DNA of 64,000 nucleotides from CBDEGR01 sp965237895 (GCA_965237895.1 CBDEGR010000002.1:1612001-1676000); one strand, 5' to 3'. Positions 47,104-56,892 are shown, counted from the first letter of the stretch. Numbers and translations are program-made. The notes: generated by a model from the sequence alone, not told the origin.

Positions 47104-49860
47104 TCAGGACAGAAGTGCTTCCGCCAGCCGGCTGATTCCTTCCATCCAATTCGCTCCCAGATCGATTCGAATGACGCGGCGCTTGCACCGCTTCAGGGCC
47201 AGGAAGTCTCCGTCGGCTTGCGCCCGGATGAGCCGTCCGAAGGTGTAGTCGGTTTCCGGCACGGCCAGATCTTCCTGGGGGCTGTCGATCAATTGAAGAA
47301 ACAGCCCGGTGGGCGGCCCGCCCTTGTGGAGTTGGCCGGTCGAGTGGAGGAAGCGCGGCCCGTAGCCGAGCGTGGTCGCCACCTGCAATCGACGGCCGAG
47401 GGCGGCGCGAATCTCCTGAAGGATGGACTCGGTGTCAGGCGACGGCGCAAGATAGGCTTGGACCGACAGATAGTCCCTCTTGCGCGCGCTCTTGATCCAC
47501 TTCCGAATCCCCGCTTCCATTTCTTTCGGTTGGGCGACGGAGAGAGAAGGAGCCGGGTTCTGCTTTTTCTTGTCCGGGTCTTTAGCGGGGGACATCGCCT
47601 TCCGGGCCAGGTCTTTGGCCACTTGGACGTCCGGCTGATCAAAGGGGTGAATTCGAAGGATTGCCCCCGCAGCGGCCACGGCCATCTCCCACCGAAAAAA
47701 TTCTCCGCCCAGGTCGGTCAACTCGGACAGGGCATAGCGGGCCACGGGATGTCCAGCTGCCTCGAGGTCCTGAAGGTGACGTTCGTGAACGGGGTCGGCT
47801 TCCTCTTTCAATCGAAGATGAACGAAGAGTCGGTCGGGTTGGTAAAATTCCGGGGTGCCCGGCGGCTCGTCGGCAACCGGGAGGATTCCTTTGCCGTCCT
47901 TTCCGGTGCTTTCGGCGATCAGTTGCTCGATCCAGGCGGGAAAGGCCGCCAGGCGCGGGGACGCGAGGAAGGTGAGCTTGTTGCGGCCGGCAAGCGCCGA
48001 CTCGCCGAGTAAAGCTCCGAGACGCAGCCCCGGATTTTCTCCCGCCGGTACGCAAAACGCGCAAGCCTCAGCCATCACCAGCGCCTGACGGAGCAATTTC
48101 CGGATATCGGCACCGATCAGGGCCGCCGGCGCCAGTCCGAAGACCGAAAGGGCCGAGTAGCGGCCGCCCACGTCCGAGGGCGCTCTAAAAACGGCGCGGA
48201 ACTTTCGCTCCGCCGCCAACTTCTCAAGCGAAGAGCCCGGGTCGGTAATGGCTACGAAGTGGCGCCCGGGGGACTCGTTCTGCTCCCCCAAGCGCCGCCA
48301 AAAATAACGGAAGAAAGAGAGCGTTTCGAGCGTGGTTCCGGACTTGCTGGAGGCGAGAAAGAGCGTCTGGGTAAGGTTGATTCGGTTTTCCACAGCCCGG
48401 ACGGCCCCCGGATGCGTGCTGTCCAGAACGATCAGCTCCGGATACCGGTAGGCATTTCCGAAGGCCTTCTGGAAGACCTCCGGCGCCAAGCTCGAACCAC
48501 CCATGCCGAGCAGGACCAGGTGCGTGATTCCTTCTTCGCGGATTTTCTCTGCAAAAGCCGTCAGGTCCTCGATCTGCCCCGTCATGATCTCCGGCAGGTG
48601 GAGCCAGCCGAGACGGTCGCTGATCTCTCCCACCTTCTTGCGGCTCCAGAGTTTGGGAGGTTTTCGCCAAAATTCGCGGCTAAAGTTCTGTTTTTCCCAG
48701 GTGCCCAACCGCTTATCCACCCTGACCTGAAGTTTTCCCAGGTTCGGCGCCGAAGGGGCTTCCCCGCCGGGCATGAGAACAGCCTGCTTGGCTTCGAGCA
48801 TGGCTGGAAGCCGGTTGAGCGAGCCGGAAGAGTTCATTACGGTTTCGGCCTGCAGGTGCTCACCGATGTTTTCGATGTCAATGCCGAGCGCCTTCAATCG
48901 GGCCAGGGTCGCTTCCGATTCCGGGAGGTGATTCCGAATGGCGTCGTCGATCACCCGGCCGTGATCGCGGAAGGCGTCGAGCGTGGCCGGGGACAGGGCG
49001 GTGACGGTGTCTGGGCCGATGAGCTCCTCCACGTAGCGTGTGTCGGGGTAGAGAGGATTCTTCGTGCCCGTATAGGTCCAAATAAGGCGGAGAGGTTTCG
49101 CTCCTTTTTTCCGCAGAGCGGCGAAGGAATCTCCGTAGAAGACCTCACGGTAGCGCGCGTAGACGGCCTTGGCATTGGCGATGGCGGCTTTGCCGCGCAG
49201 GGCGGACGCTTCCGCGGAGCCCTCGGCGTCCAGGGCGCGGTCCACGGCCGTATCCACGCGGCTGATGACGAAGGATGCGGCGCCCAGGACGCCTTGGGGA
49301 TTTTCGCATCTCTTGATACCCTGGAGGTAAGCCGCGACGACGGACTCAAAATGGGCCGGCGAATGGAGCAGCATGGCGAAGACGTTGATCCCTTGGGTCA
49401 GCAGAACGTCGATGGTGAGCGACCAGGCCGGACCGGCCGGAACGCCGATCATCAAGTTCGGACGCTTGATGGCGTGCCAAAGTTGTTGCGCCTCGCCGAT
49501 GAGGCCTCCGATGTCGTAGCTCAACTGCGGCGAAACGCCCAGGCAAACGTATCCGTCGGTCCCCTGCGAGCGTTCATAGACGGGCCGGAGGGCGGTGGCG
49601 GCGGCACGGACATCTTCGAAGATCAGCGATTCGAAGAGCTTTCCCGCCTCCCTACCGCTTTCGAATCCGGTGCGCAGCCCTTCATCGTAATCGGTGCTTC
49701 CGGCCAGGAACGTTCCCAGAAGAGCGGGATCGATCGTCAGACCTCGAATCCCATCTTCCTGGATCAGCCGCTTGAACTCGCCGCCGGCGATCAGGTTGCG
49801 GCGGAAATAATCCAGCCAAACGGACTGGCCGGACTTTGGTAATTTTTTAAGAGGGTTCAT
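47104..49860 (-). CDS. Fused transaldolase-like / glucose-6-phosphate isomerase; transaldolase lysine missing
   Basis: 918 residues from ATG 49860. The N-terminal ~370 residues are transaldolase-fold: GSTDYDEGLRTGFESGREAG, ASFVISRVDTAVDRALD, KNPLYPDTRYVEELIGPDTV. But the segment that holds the Schiff-base Lys in the family (MIKVPAT) reads NLMIGVPAGPAWSL: Gly (codon GGC) stands for Lys. TSNPTIF reads TIDPALLG, and the Glu in LEVSP is Gly. The C-terminal half is a sound isomerase: GGSSLAPEVFQKAF, DSTHPGAV, SSKSGTTLETLSFF, FDQPDVQVAKDLA, HSTGQLHKGGPPTG. The isomerase should work; the transaldolase should not. Confidence 0.85.
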   Translation of the reverse strand: MNPLKKLPKSGQSVWLDYFRRNLIAGGEFKRLIQEDGIRGLTIDPALLGTFLAGSTDYDEGLRTGFESGREAGKLFESLIFEDVRAAATALRPVYERSQGTDGYVCLGVSPQLSYDIGGLIGEAQQLWHAIKRPNLMIGVPAGPAWSLTIDVLLTQGINVFAMLLHSPAHFESVVAAYLQGIKRCENPQGVLGAASFVISRVDTAVDRALDAEGSAEASALRGKAAIANAKAVYARYREVFYGDSFAALRKKGAKPLRLIWTYTGTKNPLYPDTRYVEELIGPDTVTALSPATLDAFRDHGRVIDDAIRNHLPESEATLARLKALGIDIENIGEHLQAETVMNSSGSLNRLPAMLEAKQAVLMPGGEAPSAPNLGKLQVRVDKRLGTWEKQNFSREFWRKPPKLWSRKKVGEISDRLGWLHLPEIMTGQIEDLTAFAEKIREEGITHLVLLGMGGSSLAPEVFQKAFGNAYRYPELIVLDSTHPGAVRAVENRINLTQTLFLASSKSGTTLETLSFFRYFWRRLGEQNESPGRHFVAITDPGSSLEKLAAERKFRAVFRAPSDVGGRYSALSVFGLAPAALIGADIRKLLRQALVMAEACAFCVPAGENPGLRLGALLGESALAGRNKLTFLASPRLAAFPAWIEQLIAESTGKDGKGILPVADEPPGTPEFYQPDRLFVHLRLKEEADPVHERHLQDLEAAGHPVARYALSELTDLGGEFFRWEMAVAAAGAILRIHPFDQPDVQVAKDLARKAMSPAKDPDKKKQNPAPSLSVAQPKEMEAGIRKWIKSARKRDYLSVQAYLAPSPDTESILQEIRAALGRRLQVATTLGYGPRFLHSTGQLHKGGPPTGLFLQLIDSPQEDLAVPETDYTFGRLIRAQADGDFLALKRCKRRVIRIDLGANWMEGISRLAEALLS

Positions 49861-49945
49861 CGGGGGAGATTTTTTTATAACGCATTGTCGGAAGTTTTCC
49901 TGCCGCATGCTCCCGGGACCGGGAGGTTTCCGGTTTTCTTTTTTT

Positions 49946-51313
49946 CTAAACCAGAGGTAAAAGCCAACTAGCGAGCAGCGTGAACAGGAAGGCGACCACA
50001 CCCATCAACGCCAGCATCACCGTCCAGGTCTTGAGTGTCTCGGCTTCGGTCAGCCCGGACATCTGCTTCACGACCCAGAAGCCGCTGTCGTTCATCCAGG
50101 AGCCGATCTTGGAGCCGGAGCCGATCGCCATGGCCACATAGACGGGATGGTAGGGCAGCTTCGTATCGAGTACCAGAGGCGCGATGATGGAGGCGGTGGT
50201 CATCATGGCGACTGTCCCCGACCCTTGCGCGATTTTGAACAGAGCCCCCAACAGAAAACTCAGCAGTAAAACGGAGATGCCGAATTGGCTGGAAAGCTCC
50301 GTCAGGGCGGCTCCGGCTCCGGCCAGCTTCAGCATACCGCCGAACGCTCCTCCGGCGGAGGTTATCAGAATGATCAAGCCGCCGTTGAAGAGCCCCTGCT
50401 CGACGGGTTTGGCCAACTGCTTCAGCGAGTAGCGTTTTTGCCGCCTCAGGATCATTATGGCGATGGTGGCCGAAATCAAAAGAGCGAAACTCGGGTTGCC
50501 GAGAAAGGCGGTGATCTCCGCCGTACGACTCTGGGGATCGATCGCGTCCGCGATGGTCCTGGAAGTGATCATGAGCACCGGCAGCGCAATCGGGAGCATC
50601 GAGGCGAAAAACCCGGGAAGCTCGGATTCGGGCTTCAGAGCCAAGCCCTTCAGCTCCTCCAGGGAGAGGCCCTGTGCTTCCCGCAACTCTACATTCATCT
50701 TTCGATCTGCGTAGTTCGCATACAACCAGCCGGAGAGGGAGGTGGGCAGACCGATGCAGAAACCTACCAAGATGACCATTCCCAGGTCCAAGTGGAGTTC
50801 GGAAGCCATGGCCACCGGACCCGGCGTGGGAGGGACCAGCGAGTGCGTAACCGAGGCCCCGGCGCAGATGGACATTACATAAAGAACGTAGTTCTTTCCC
50901 GTGCGGATTCGCATGGCGCGGGCCAAGGGCACCAAGAGATAGAAGACCGTATCAAAAAATACAGGTATGGAAAGGACATAGCCGCTCGAAAGCAGCGAGA
51001 GCGATGAGTATCGCTCGCCGAATAAGCCCACGATGCGGCGCGTGATCTTGTCCGCCGCCCCGCTCTCCATCAGGCATTGGCCGATGACGGCGGCCAGGGC
51101 GATGAGGATGCCGATCTTACCGGCCGTATCGCCGAAGATGAGGGTCGTTTTGGTCATCGCCTCCGCCAGCTTGACATTGGGCGAGAGGATGCCGACGATC
51201 AGGGCGGCGGTGACCAGGGAGATGAAGGCGTTGACGCGCAGGAGGATAATAAGGACAAAGACAATCGCAATTGCCAGCCCCAGTATCAGTAGCGGAAGCC
51301 AAGACGGAATCAT
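49946..51313 (-). CDS. GntP-family gluconate/sugar-acid permease
   Basis: 455 residues from ATG 51313, which follows AAGGAAGG. Twelve-odd hydrophobic helices with GDTAGKIGILIALAAVIGQC, SIPVFFDTVFYLLVPLARAM and THSLVPPTPGPVAMASEL, the signature of gluconate/idonate permeases. It lies upstream of tal-pgi and zwf on the same strand with an 85-base gap. Import of gluconate would feed the same pathway, a link inferred from context. Confidence 0.85.
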   Translation of the reverse strand: MIPSWLPLLILGLAIAIVFVLIILLRVNAFISLVTAALIVGILSPNVKLAEAMTKTTLIFGDTAGKIGILIALAAVIGQCLMESGAADKITRRIVGLFGERYSSLSLLSSGYVLSIPVFFDTVFYLLVPLARAMRIRTGKNYVLYVMSICAGASVTHSLVPPTPGPVAMASELHLDLGMVILVGFCIGLPTSLSGWLYANYADRKMNVELREAQGLSLEELKGLALKPESELPGFFASMLPIALPVLMITSRTIADAIDPQSRTAEITAFLGNPSFALLISATIAIMILRRQKRYSLKQLAKPVEQGLFNGGLIILITSAGGAFGGMLKLAGAGAALTELSSQFGISVLLLSFLLGALFKIAQGSGTVAMMTTASIIAPLVLDTKLPYHPVYVAMAIGSGSKIGSWMNDSGFWVVKQMSGLTEAETLKTWTVMLALMGVVAFLFTLLASWLLPLV

Positions 51314-51518
51314 CCGGGAACCTTCCTTAGTTTCAAATTGGTCTAGATCGGCAGCCCTGCGGACCCTGCTGCCCTTACCGAGCCCTTCTATCGGGTCCCA
51401 ATATGGATATGAAAAACTAAACGTTCTTGCTGCGTAAGTCAAAGGAAAATATGCGCTTCGGGAAAGGGAGGAGCGAGACCCAGGAAGGAATAGTCCTAGA
51501 GCCCCGCAAGAACAATTC

Positions 51519-51548
51519 TTGACGGGAAAGTTTCAAAACCATACACTG
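51519..51548 (+). promoter_or_regulatory. Promoter for guaB
   Basis: TTGACG (51519-51524), 18-base spacer, TACACT (51543-51548), ending about 20 to 37 bases before the possible guaB starts. Close to the sigma-70 consensus. Confidence 0.6.
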
Positions 51549-51584
51549 GGGGGAACATCTTAGAGATTGTCTACCGTGAGGAGT

Positions 51585-53042
51585 ATGCAGGACGGCCCGA
51601 TCTCGGAAGGTCTTACCTTCGACGACGTTTTACTGGTTCCCGCCAAATCGCAGGTGCTGCCTGCGGAAGTCGATACCTCCACGTATCTTACGAAAAAGAT
51701 TCGCCTGAATGTGCCGATTGTGAGCGCCGCGATGGATACGGTTACCCAGTCGCGGCTGGCGATTTCCTTGGCGCAACAAGGCGGCATTGGCGTCATTCAC
51801 CGCAACATGCCCGTCGAGCGGCAGGCCGCCGAGGTGGACAAGGTCAAGCGGTCGGAAAGCGGCATGATCGTCGACCCAGTCACCGTGGGTCCGGACAGCA
51901 AGATTGCCGAGGCGCTGGAGATCATGCGCCGGTACAAAATTTCCGGCGTGCCGGTGACCCAGGACGGGAAATTGGTCGGCATCCTGACCAACCGGGACCT
52001 TCGCTTTGAGACACGTGACGACCTTCCGGTCAAATCCGCCATGACCTCTGAAAACCTGATCACCGTGGCGGAGGGAACCACGCTTGAAGAAGCCGAGCAG
52101 ATACTCCATAAGCACCGCGTGGAGAAGTTGTTGGTTGTCGATAAAGACTTCAATCTAAAGGGTTTGATTACGGTGAAGGATATTCAGAAGAAGATCAAGT
52201 ACCCGGGCGCGGCCAAGGACGAGCGGGGCCGGCTCCGCGTGGCCGCCGCCATCGGCGCCACCGGCGATTTTTTGGAGCGGGCGCAGGAGTTGGTGCGGGC
52301 GCAGGTGGACGTGCTGGCCATCGACACGGCCCACGGCCATTCGAAACGGGTGCTGGAGGCGCTTGAAGAGGTGAAGAGGAAGCTGCCGGCGATGGAGGTC
52401 ATCGTCGGTAACGTCGCCACCTTCGAGGGCGCTTGTGACCTGATCCAAGCCGGCGCCGACGGCGTGAAGGTGGGCGTGGGGCCGGGGTCCATCTGTACGA
52501 CGCGTGTGGTCACCGGTTCCGGTGTGCCCCAACTGACGGCCATCCGAGAGTGCGCGCGGGTCGCAAAAGAGGCCAACGTGCCGCTGATTGCCGACGGCGG
52601 AGTCAAGTTTTCCGGCGACGTGGCCAAGGCCATCGCGGCCGGGGCGAATACCGTCATGATCGGAAGCCTTTTTGCCGGAACGGAAGAGAGCCCGGGCGAA
52701 ACGATCCTTTTTCAGGGCCGGCGGTTCAAATCCTATCGGGGCATGGGTTCGCTGGCGGCCATGTCTTCCGGTTCCCACGAACGGTATGCCCAGGATGCGG
52801 AGAGCGGGAAGATGGTCCCGGAAGGAATCGAGGGCCGTGTGCCGTACAAAGGGCCGCTGGCGGAAATGGTCGACCAATTGGTAGGCGGGCTTCGCTCGGG
52901 TATGGGTTACTGTGGCTGCTCGGATATTGAAGCCATGCAAAAAGAGACCCGGTTTATTCGCATCACTTCCGCCGGTTTGCGGGAGAGCCACGTCCACGAC
53001 GTCACGATCACCAAGGAAGCCCCCAATTACCGCCGCGAGTAG
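51585..53042 (+). CDS. guaB: IMP dehydrogenase
   Basis: 485 residues from ATG 51585; in-frame TTG 51567 and GTG 51576 are alternatives. EGLTFDDVLLVPAKSQVLP opens the barrel. Two CBS domains lie at about residues 90-210 (MRRYKISGVPVTQDGKLVGI; EQILHKHRVEKLLVVDKDFN). The catalytic loop is VGPGSICTTRVVTGSGVPQ with Cys, then DGGVKFSGDVAKAIAAGA, FAGTEESPGE and GYRGMGS-type KSYRGMGSLAAM. It makes XMP, the committed step of GMP synthesis. It has its own promoter. Intact. Confidence 0.95.
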   Translation: MQDGPISEGLTFDDVLLVPAKSQVLPAEVDTSTYLTKKIRLNVPIVSAAMDTVTQSRLAISLAQQGGIGVIHRNMPVERQAAEVDKVKRSESGMIVDPVTVGPDSKIAEALEIMRRYKISGVPVTQDGKLVGILTNRDLRFETRDDLPVKSAMTSENLITVAEGTTLEEAEQILHKHRVEKLLVVDKDFNLKGLITVKDIQKKIKYPGAAKDERGRLRVAAAIGATGDFLERAQELVRAQVDVLAIDTAHGHSKRVLEALEEVKRKLPAMEVIVGNVATFEGACDLIQAGADGVKVGVGPGSICTTRVVTGSGVPQLTAIRECARVAKEANVPLIADGGVKFSGDVAKAIAAGANTVMIGSLFAGTEESPGETILFQGRRFKSYRGMGSLAAMSSGSHERYAQDAESGKMVPEGIEGRVPYKGPLAEMVDQLVGGLRSGMGYCGCSDIEAMQKETRFIRITSAGLRESHVHDVTITKEAPNYRRE

Positions 53043-53102
53043 CGCGCGCCGGGACTCTTCTTCCTCAGGCCGGAATTTTCCCCCTCGGGATCGATTCTTT
53101 TC

Positions 53103-53660
53103 ATGAACCGGACCACGATTTTCTTCCTCTACTGGCTTCCTGTGATCGGTTGGGGGCTGGTGATCGCCGGCCTCTCTTCCGATCGTTTTCCTTCTTCTTG
53201 GTCTTTCTCTTTTCTTGAAAGGGTAGCGAACTTCCTCTCTCTTTCCATTTCGAAGGCCGACATCCAATGGATCAACCGAGTGTTTCGCCTGTTCGGGCAT
53301 ATGTGCACCTACGCCGTCCTGACGCTGTTGGGGTTTCGGGCTTTGCGGGGCGGGAGGCCGTCCGGATGGCAAGGGAAATGGGCGCTGGCGAGTTTCCTGT
53401 TGACGCTTGCAGTGGCGGGGGCCGATGAGCTGAATCAGACTCGGCTTCTTACTCGAACGGGGTCCTTGACCGGGATTGGGCAGGATATCATCGGATCGTT
53501 GCTGGCTTTGGGGGGAATCTGGGTGTTGGCAAGCTTGTCGGAAAACAAGGCTTCCAACGTGCAAAAAGAAGGAATGGGGGAGTCGAATAGGCCGTGGGAG
53601 CCCCGGAAGGATGAACCGACCGGGGGGGAACGGGTAAGGTCGGCATCCGAGATGGAATGA
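53103..53660 (+). CDS. VanZ-family membrane protein
   Basis: 185 residues, four hydrophobic segments: FFLYWLPVIGWGLVIAGLSS, FRLFGHMCTYAVLTLLGFRA, WALASFLLTLAVAGADELNQ and DIIGSLLALGGIWVLAS. ADELNQ is the usual VanZ motif (ADExxQ). The last 35 residues are charged. Located 60 bases after guaB on the same strand. In other bacteria VanZ-like proteins affect envelope traits; the role here is unknown. Confidence 0.85.
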   Translation: MNRTTIFFLYWLPVIGWGLVIAGLSSDRFPSSWSFSFLERVANFLSLSISKADIQWINRVFRLFGHMCTYAVLTLLGFRALRGGRPSGWQGKWALASFLLTLAVAGADELNQTRLLTRTGSLTGIGQDIIGSLLALGGIWVLASLSENKASNVQKEGMGESNRPWEPRKDEPTGGERVRSASEME

Positions 53661-53698
53661 ATCTGCCGGGGAAAAAGGCGGGGAAGAAAAGAAAAAAG

Positions 53699-54181
53699 CT
53701 AATCCTTTTTCGCGTCTTTGTCTTTTTCCGGACTCTCTTCGACGGGCCGCTGGCCGGAAGCCTCGAGAGCCGCTTTCCTCTTTTCGGCCCGCGCCGCCCG
53801 CGCTTCCGCCCGCTTTTGAAGTACTTCGGTTCCCACCAACTCCAAAATGGCCTTTTCCGCGCCGTCTCCGACTCGGAATCCGGTGCGGGTGATGCGGGTA
53901 TAACCGCCCGCGCGCGATTCGTAACGTTTGGCCACCTCGTCAAAGAGCCGCTTCAGGGCCCGCGGAGTTGTCAGGTCGCGCGCCGCAAGCCGTCGCGCGT
54001 GCAGATCGCCCCGCTTTCCCAAGGTAATCAGATGCTCGGCCAAGCTGCGGGCGGCCTTTGCCTTCGGCACCGTCGTTTCGATGCGTTCTTCGAGCACCAG
54101 CGAGGTGACTAGATTTCGCAGCAAGGAACGCCGATGGGCTGTGTTTCTGCCCAAATATTTTCCGAATTTTCGATGACGCAT
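53699..54181 (-). CDS. rplQ: 50S ribosomal protein L17
   Basis: 160 residues, longer than the usual ~120-130. MRHRKFGKYLGRNTAHRRSL and LLRNLVTSLVLEERIETTVP are the standard start, with YTRITRTGFRVGDGAEKAIL in the core. The C-terminal 40 residues are charged and Ala/Lys/Glu rich (VEESPEKDKDAKKD). Last gene of the ribosomal operon. No clear terminator follows. Confidence 0.95.
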   Translation of the reverse strand: MRHRKFGKYLGRNTAHRRSLLRNLVTSLVLEERIETTVPKAKAARSLAEHLITLGKRGDLHARRLAARDLTTPRALKRLFDEVAKRYESRAGGYTRITRTGFRVGDGAEKAILELVGTEVLQKRAEARAARAEKRKAALEASGQRPVEESPEKDKDAKKD

Positions 54182-54213
54182 GGATGGTTTCCCTTGGTAA
54201 GTCCCGCGGCGCG

Positions 54214-55215
54214 CTACCCGACGGGCGCTTCCGTCGCCGACCGAACGGGATTTCCTTGCTCGTCGAGCCGCATTCCCAGCGTAAGCCCCATGGTCGTAAG
54301 AATTTCCGTGATCTCATTCAGGGATTTCCGGCCGAAATTCTTGGTTCGGAGCATCTCCCCTTCGCTCTTTTGCACGAGCTCGCGGATGGTACTGATGTTG
54401 GCGTTTTTCAGACAATTGTAGGAGCGGACGGAGAGTTCCAACTCTTCGACGGAGCGATCCAGATTCTCATTTCGAACTTTGGAGGCCGGTTCGGCGCGAG
54501 TTTCCACAGGCTCCTGAATCTCTTCGAAATTAATGAAGATGTTCATGTGATCTTTGATCAGTATGGCGGCCAGTGCCACGGAATCCTGAGGCGTGATGGC
54601 GCCGTTCGTCCAGACCTCCAAGGAAAGCTTGTCGAAGTCGGTCATCTGGCCTAGGCGTGCGGCATCCACCGCATAATTCACTTTCCGAATGGGCGAATGG
54701 ACGGAATCGACCGGAATGTAGCCGATCGGGAGCGATTCGTCGAAGTTCCGTTCGGCGGAAACATAGCCGCGGCCGTGCTTGACCTGCATCTCCACCTTAA
54801 GCGAGGCGTTTTCCCCAACCGTGGCGAGATAGATATTTTTGTCGAGAATCCCGATATCGGGATCTTCCTGAATATTGGCGGAGGTCACCTCGCTCGGCTC
54901 CTCCACCGATAAGATGAGGGTTTTCGGGTGTTCGACGTGCATCTTGAGCGGGATCTGCTTCAAGTTCAAGATGACGTCGGTCGCATCCTCGACAATGCCG
55001 GAAATGGAGGAAAACTCGTGCAGCACGCCTTCGATCTTCACGGCCGTAATGGCCGTACCTTCGATGGAGGAGAGCAGCACACGGCGAAGGGCGTTTCCGA
55101 TCGTGGTCCCAAACCCGCGTTCAAAGGGTTGCGCGGTGAACTGCCCGTAGTGGTCCGTAAGAGTGTCGACGTTGCAAAGCATCCGTTTCGGCTTCTGAAA
55201 GCCTTTCCAAAGCAT
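54214..55215 (-). CDS. rpoA: RNA polymerase alpha subunit
   Basis: 333 residues. The N-terminal dimerisation domain has RGFGTTIGNALRRVLLSSIE and the C-terminal DNA-binding domain has ELSVRSYNCLKNANISTIRE, KSEGEMLRTKNFGRKSLNEI. ATG 55215 is preceded by GGAGGAAG. Typical length and order. Confidence 0.97.
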   Translation of the reverse strand: MLWKGFQKPKRMLCNVDTLTDHYGQFTAQPFERGFGTTIGNALRRVLLSSIEGTAITAVKIEGVLHEFSSISGIVEDATDVILNLKQIPLKMHVEHPKTLILSVEEPSEVTSANIQEDPDIGILDKNIYLATVGENASLKVEMQVKHGRGYVSAERNFDESLPIGYIPVDSVHSPIRKVNYAVDAARLGQMTDFDKLSLEVWTNGAITPQDSVALAAILIKDHMNIFINFEEIQEPVETRAEPASKVRNENLDRSVEELELSVRSYNCLKNANISTIRELVQKSEGEMLRTKNFGRKSLNEITEILTTMGLTLGMRLDEQGNPVRSATEAPVG

Positions 55216-55278
55216 TTTCTTCCTCCTGGCTTGAGGACCGTCGTGCGGCCCTCCTCCTCAAATCAAAGTCTTTCCCGG

Positions 55279-55911
55279 TTACTTCGAATACAGCTCGACG
55301 ATCATCTGTTCCTGGATGGGGAAACTGATGTCTTCCCGGGTGGGAAGATTCGTCACCTTCACCGAGAAATTTTCCCGATCGACCTCGAGCCAACGCGGCG
55401 GGGTCTGCCCGCCGGTGAATTCAATCGCCGCCTGAATGGCGGTCAGTTTCCGGCTCTTCTCCTTCACGACAACCGTCTGGCCGGAGCGCACCTGGAAGGA
55501 GGGGATGTTGACTTTCTTGCCGTCCACCCAGATATGCCCATGGCGCACGAACTGTCGTGCCTGAGCGCGGGAAGTGGCGATCCCGGCACGGTAGACGGTG
55601 TTGTCCAGCCGGCGCTCAAGCAGGGAAAGCAGGATTTCGCCGGTGACCCCTTTCATGGCGAAGGCTTTTTTGAAATAATTTCGAAATTGGGCCTCTAAAA
55701 TGCCGTAGGCGCGGCGCAATTTCTGCTTTTCCCGCAACTGAAGTCCGAATCCCGTCACGCGGGGCCGACGGCGGGATTTTGCGTGCTGGCCAGGAGGGAA
55801 ATTCCGCTGGTCAATGGCGCACTTACTCGTCAGGCACCGCTGTCCTTTCAGATACAGCTTGACGCTTTCCCGGCGGCACAATCGACATACTGCATCGCGA
55901 TATCTTGCCAA
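55279..55911 (-). CDS. rpsD: 30S ribosomal protein S4
   Basis: 210 residues. Four cysteines near the N-terminus (CRLCRRES and RCLTSKC) show the zinc-binding C+ form. The S4 RNA-binding domain is RLDNTVYRAGIATSRAQARQ and VRHGHIWVDGKKVNIPSF. Confidence 0.97.
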   Translation of the reverse strand: MARYRDAVCRLCRRESVKLYLKGQRCLTSKCAIDQRNFPPGQHAKSRRRPRVTGFGLQLREKQKLRRAYGILEAQFRNYFKKAFAMKGVTGEILLSLLERRLDNTVYRAGIATSRAQARQFVRHGHIWVDGKKVNIPSFQVRSGQTVVVKEKSRKLTAIQAAIEFTGGQTPPRWLEVDRENFSVKVTNLPTREDISFPIQEQMIVELYSK

Positions 55912-55983
55912 CTACTTTCCTCCTGGGGAGCGAAATCCCATCCAAGTACCCGTTTGCAATTCTTCGCTGCTCTCTCTCGAAAG

Positions 55984-56391
55984 CTAAACGCGGCGTCGCT
56001 TGGGCGGGCGGCAGCCGTTGTGGGGAACGGGTGTGACATCGGTAATGGAGGAGACCTCCAACCCGGCCGCGCCCAAGGCGCGGATGGCAGACTCACGGCC
56101 CGAGCCCGGTCCCCTTACGCGAACCTGGACCGTGCGCATCCCATGGTCCCGCGCCGCATGGGCCGCGCGGGACGAAGCCTGCTGGGCGGCAAAGGGAGTT
56201 CCTTTTCGGGAGCCGCGGAAGCCGAGCGATCCCGAGCTGCACCAGCAGATCGTATTTCCCTGTGGGTCGGCGATGCTGATCATCGTGTTGTTGAAGGTCG
56301 CCTGAATGTAGGCGATTCCTTGAGGCACGACGCGCTTCTCTTTTTTTCGACCGCCCTTTTTCTTTCCCGTTTTCGCACTTGGTTTTGCCAT
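55984..56391 (-). CDS. rpsK: 30S ribosomal protein S11
   Basis: 135 residues with a basic N-terminus, then IAYIQATFNNTMISIADPQG and RGPGSGRESAIRALGAAGLE, ending VTPVPHNGCRPPKRRRV. Standard length. Confidence 0.97.
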   Translation of the reverse strand: MAKPSAKTGKKKGGRKKEKRVVPQGIAYIQATFNNTMISIADPQGNTICWCSSGSLGFRGSRKGTPFAAQQASSRAAHAARDHGMRTVQVRVRGPGSGRESAIRALGAAGLEVSSITDVTPVPHNGCRPPKRRRV

Positions 56392-56456
56392 AGGTCCTCA
56401 AATCCAGCTTATCAAAAAATAGGTTTCGTGTCCTGCCCCCCTTATTAATTAGCCGA

Positions 56457-56843
56457 CTAGGTCTTCGCCGTGGTCTTCTTCTTGTTTGCAATGGCGCCGC
56501 GGCGGGGTCCTTTGCGGGTTCGCGCGTTCGTATGAGTTCTTTGGCCGCGGGCCGGGAGGTTTCGCCGATGTCGCAGACCCCGGTAGGAGCCGATTTCGAT
56601 CAGATGCCGGATATTCATCGAAGTTTCATTTCTCAAATCGCCTTCCACTTGACCTTCGTCTTCAATGATTCGCCGGATTCGGGCAATCTCATCTTCGGTC
56701 AGGTCCTTTACTTTCCGGGATGGGGTCACATCGGCCCGATGAAGGATCGAAAGCGAGCGACTGCGGCCGATTCCGAAAATATAGGTCAGCCCGATTTCTA
56801 CGTGCTTGGTGTCCGGCAGATCAACGCCGACGATTCTTGCCAT
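56457..56843 (-). CDS. rpsM: 30S ribosomal protein S13
   Basis: 128 residues from ATG 56843 (MARIVGVDLPDTKHVEIGLT), with ETSMNIRHLIEIGSYRGLRH and RGQRTHTNARTRKGPRR. The longer upstream frame is not homologous. Standard. Confidence 0.95.
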   Translation of the reverse strand: MARIVGVDLPDTKHVEIGLTYIFGIGRSRSLSILHRADVTPSRKVKDLTEDEIARIRRIIEDEGQVEGDLRNETSMNIRHLIEIGSYRGLRHRRNLPARGQRTHTNARTRKGPRRGAIANKKKTTAKT

Positions 56844-56892
56844 CGAGTTCCTCTCTTTCCGCCCTCGCCCAGGGTAAGGGGACCGGCGGTTC

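Noticed and set aside
48259..49842. Long plus-strand open frame of 527 codons
   Set aside because: Antisense to the tal-pgi gene in GC-rich DNA; no recognisable motif, while the minus strand has clear conserved motifs throughout.
52155..53564. Minus-strand frame of 469 codons
   Set aside because: Antisense to guaB and VanZ; its sequence is rich in R, H and P with no domain, typical of a shadow frame.
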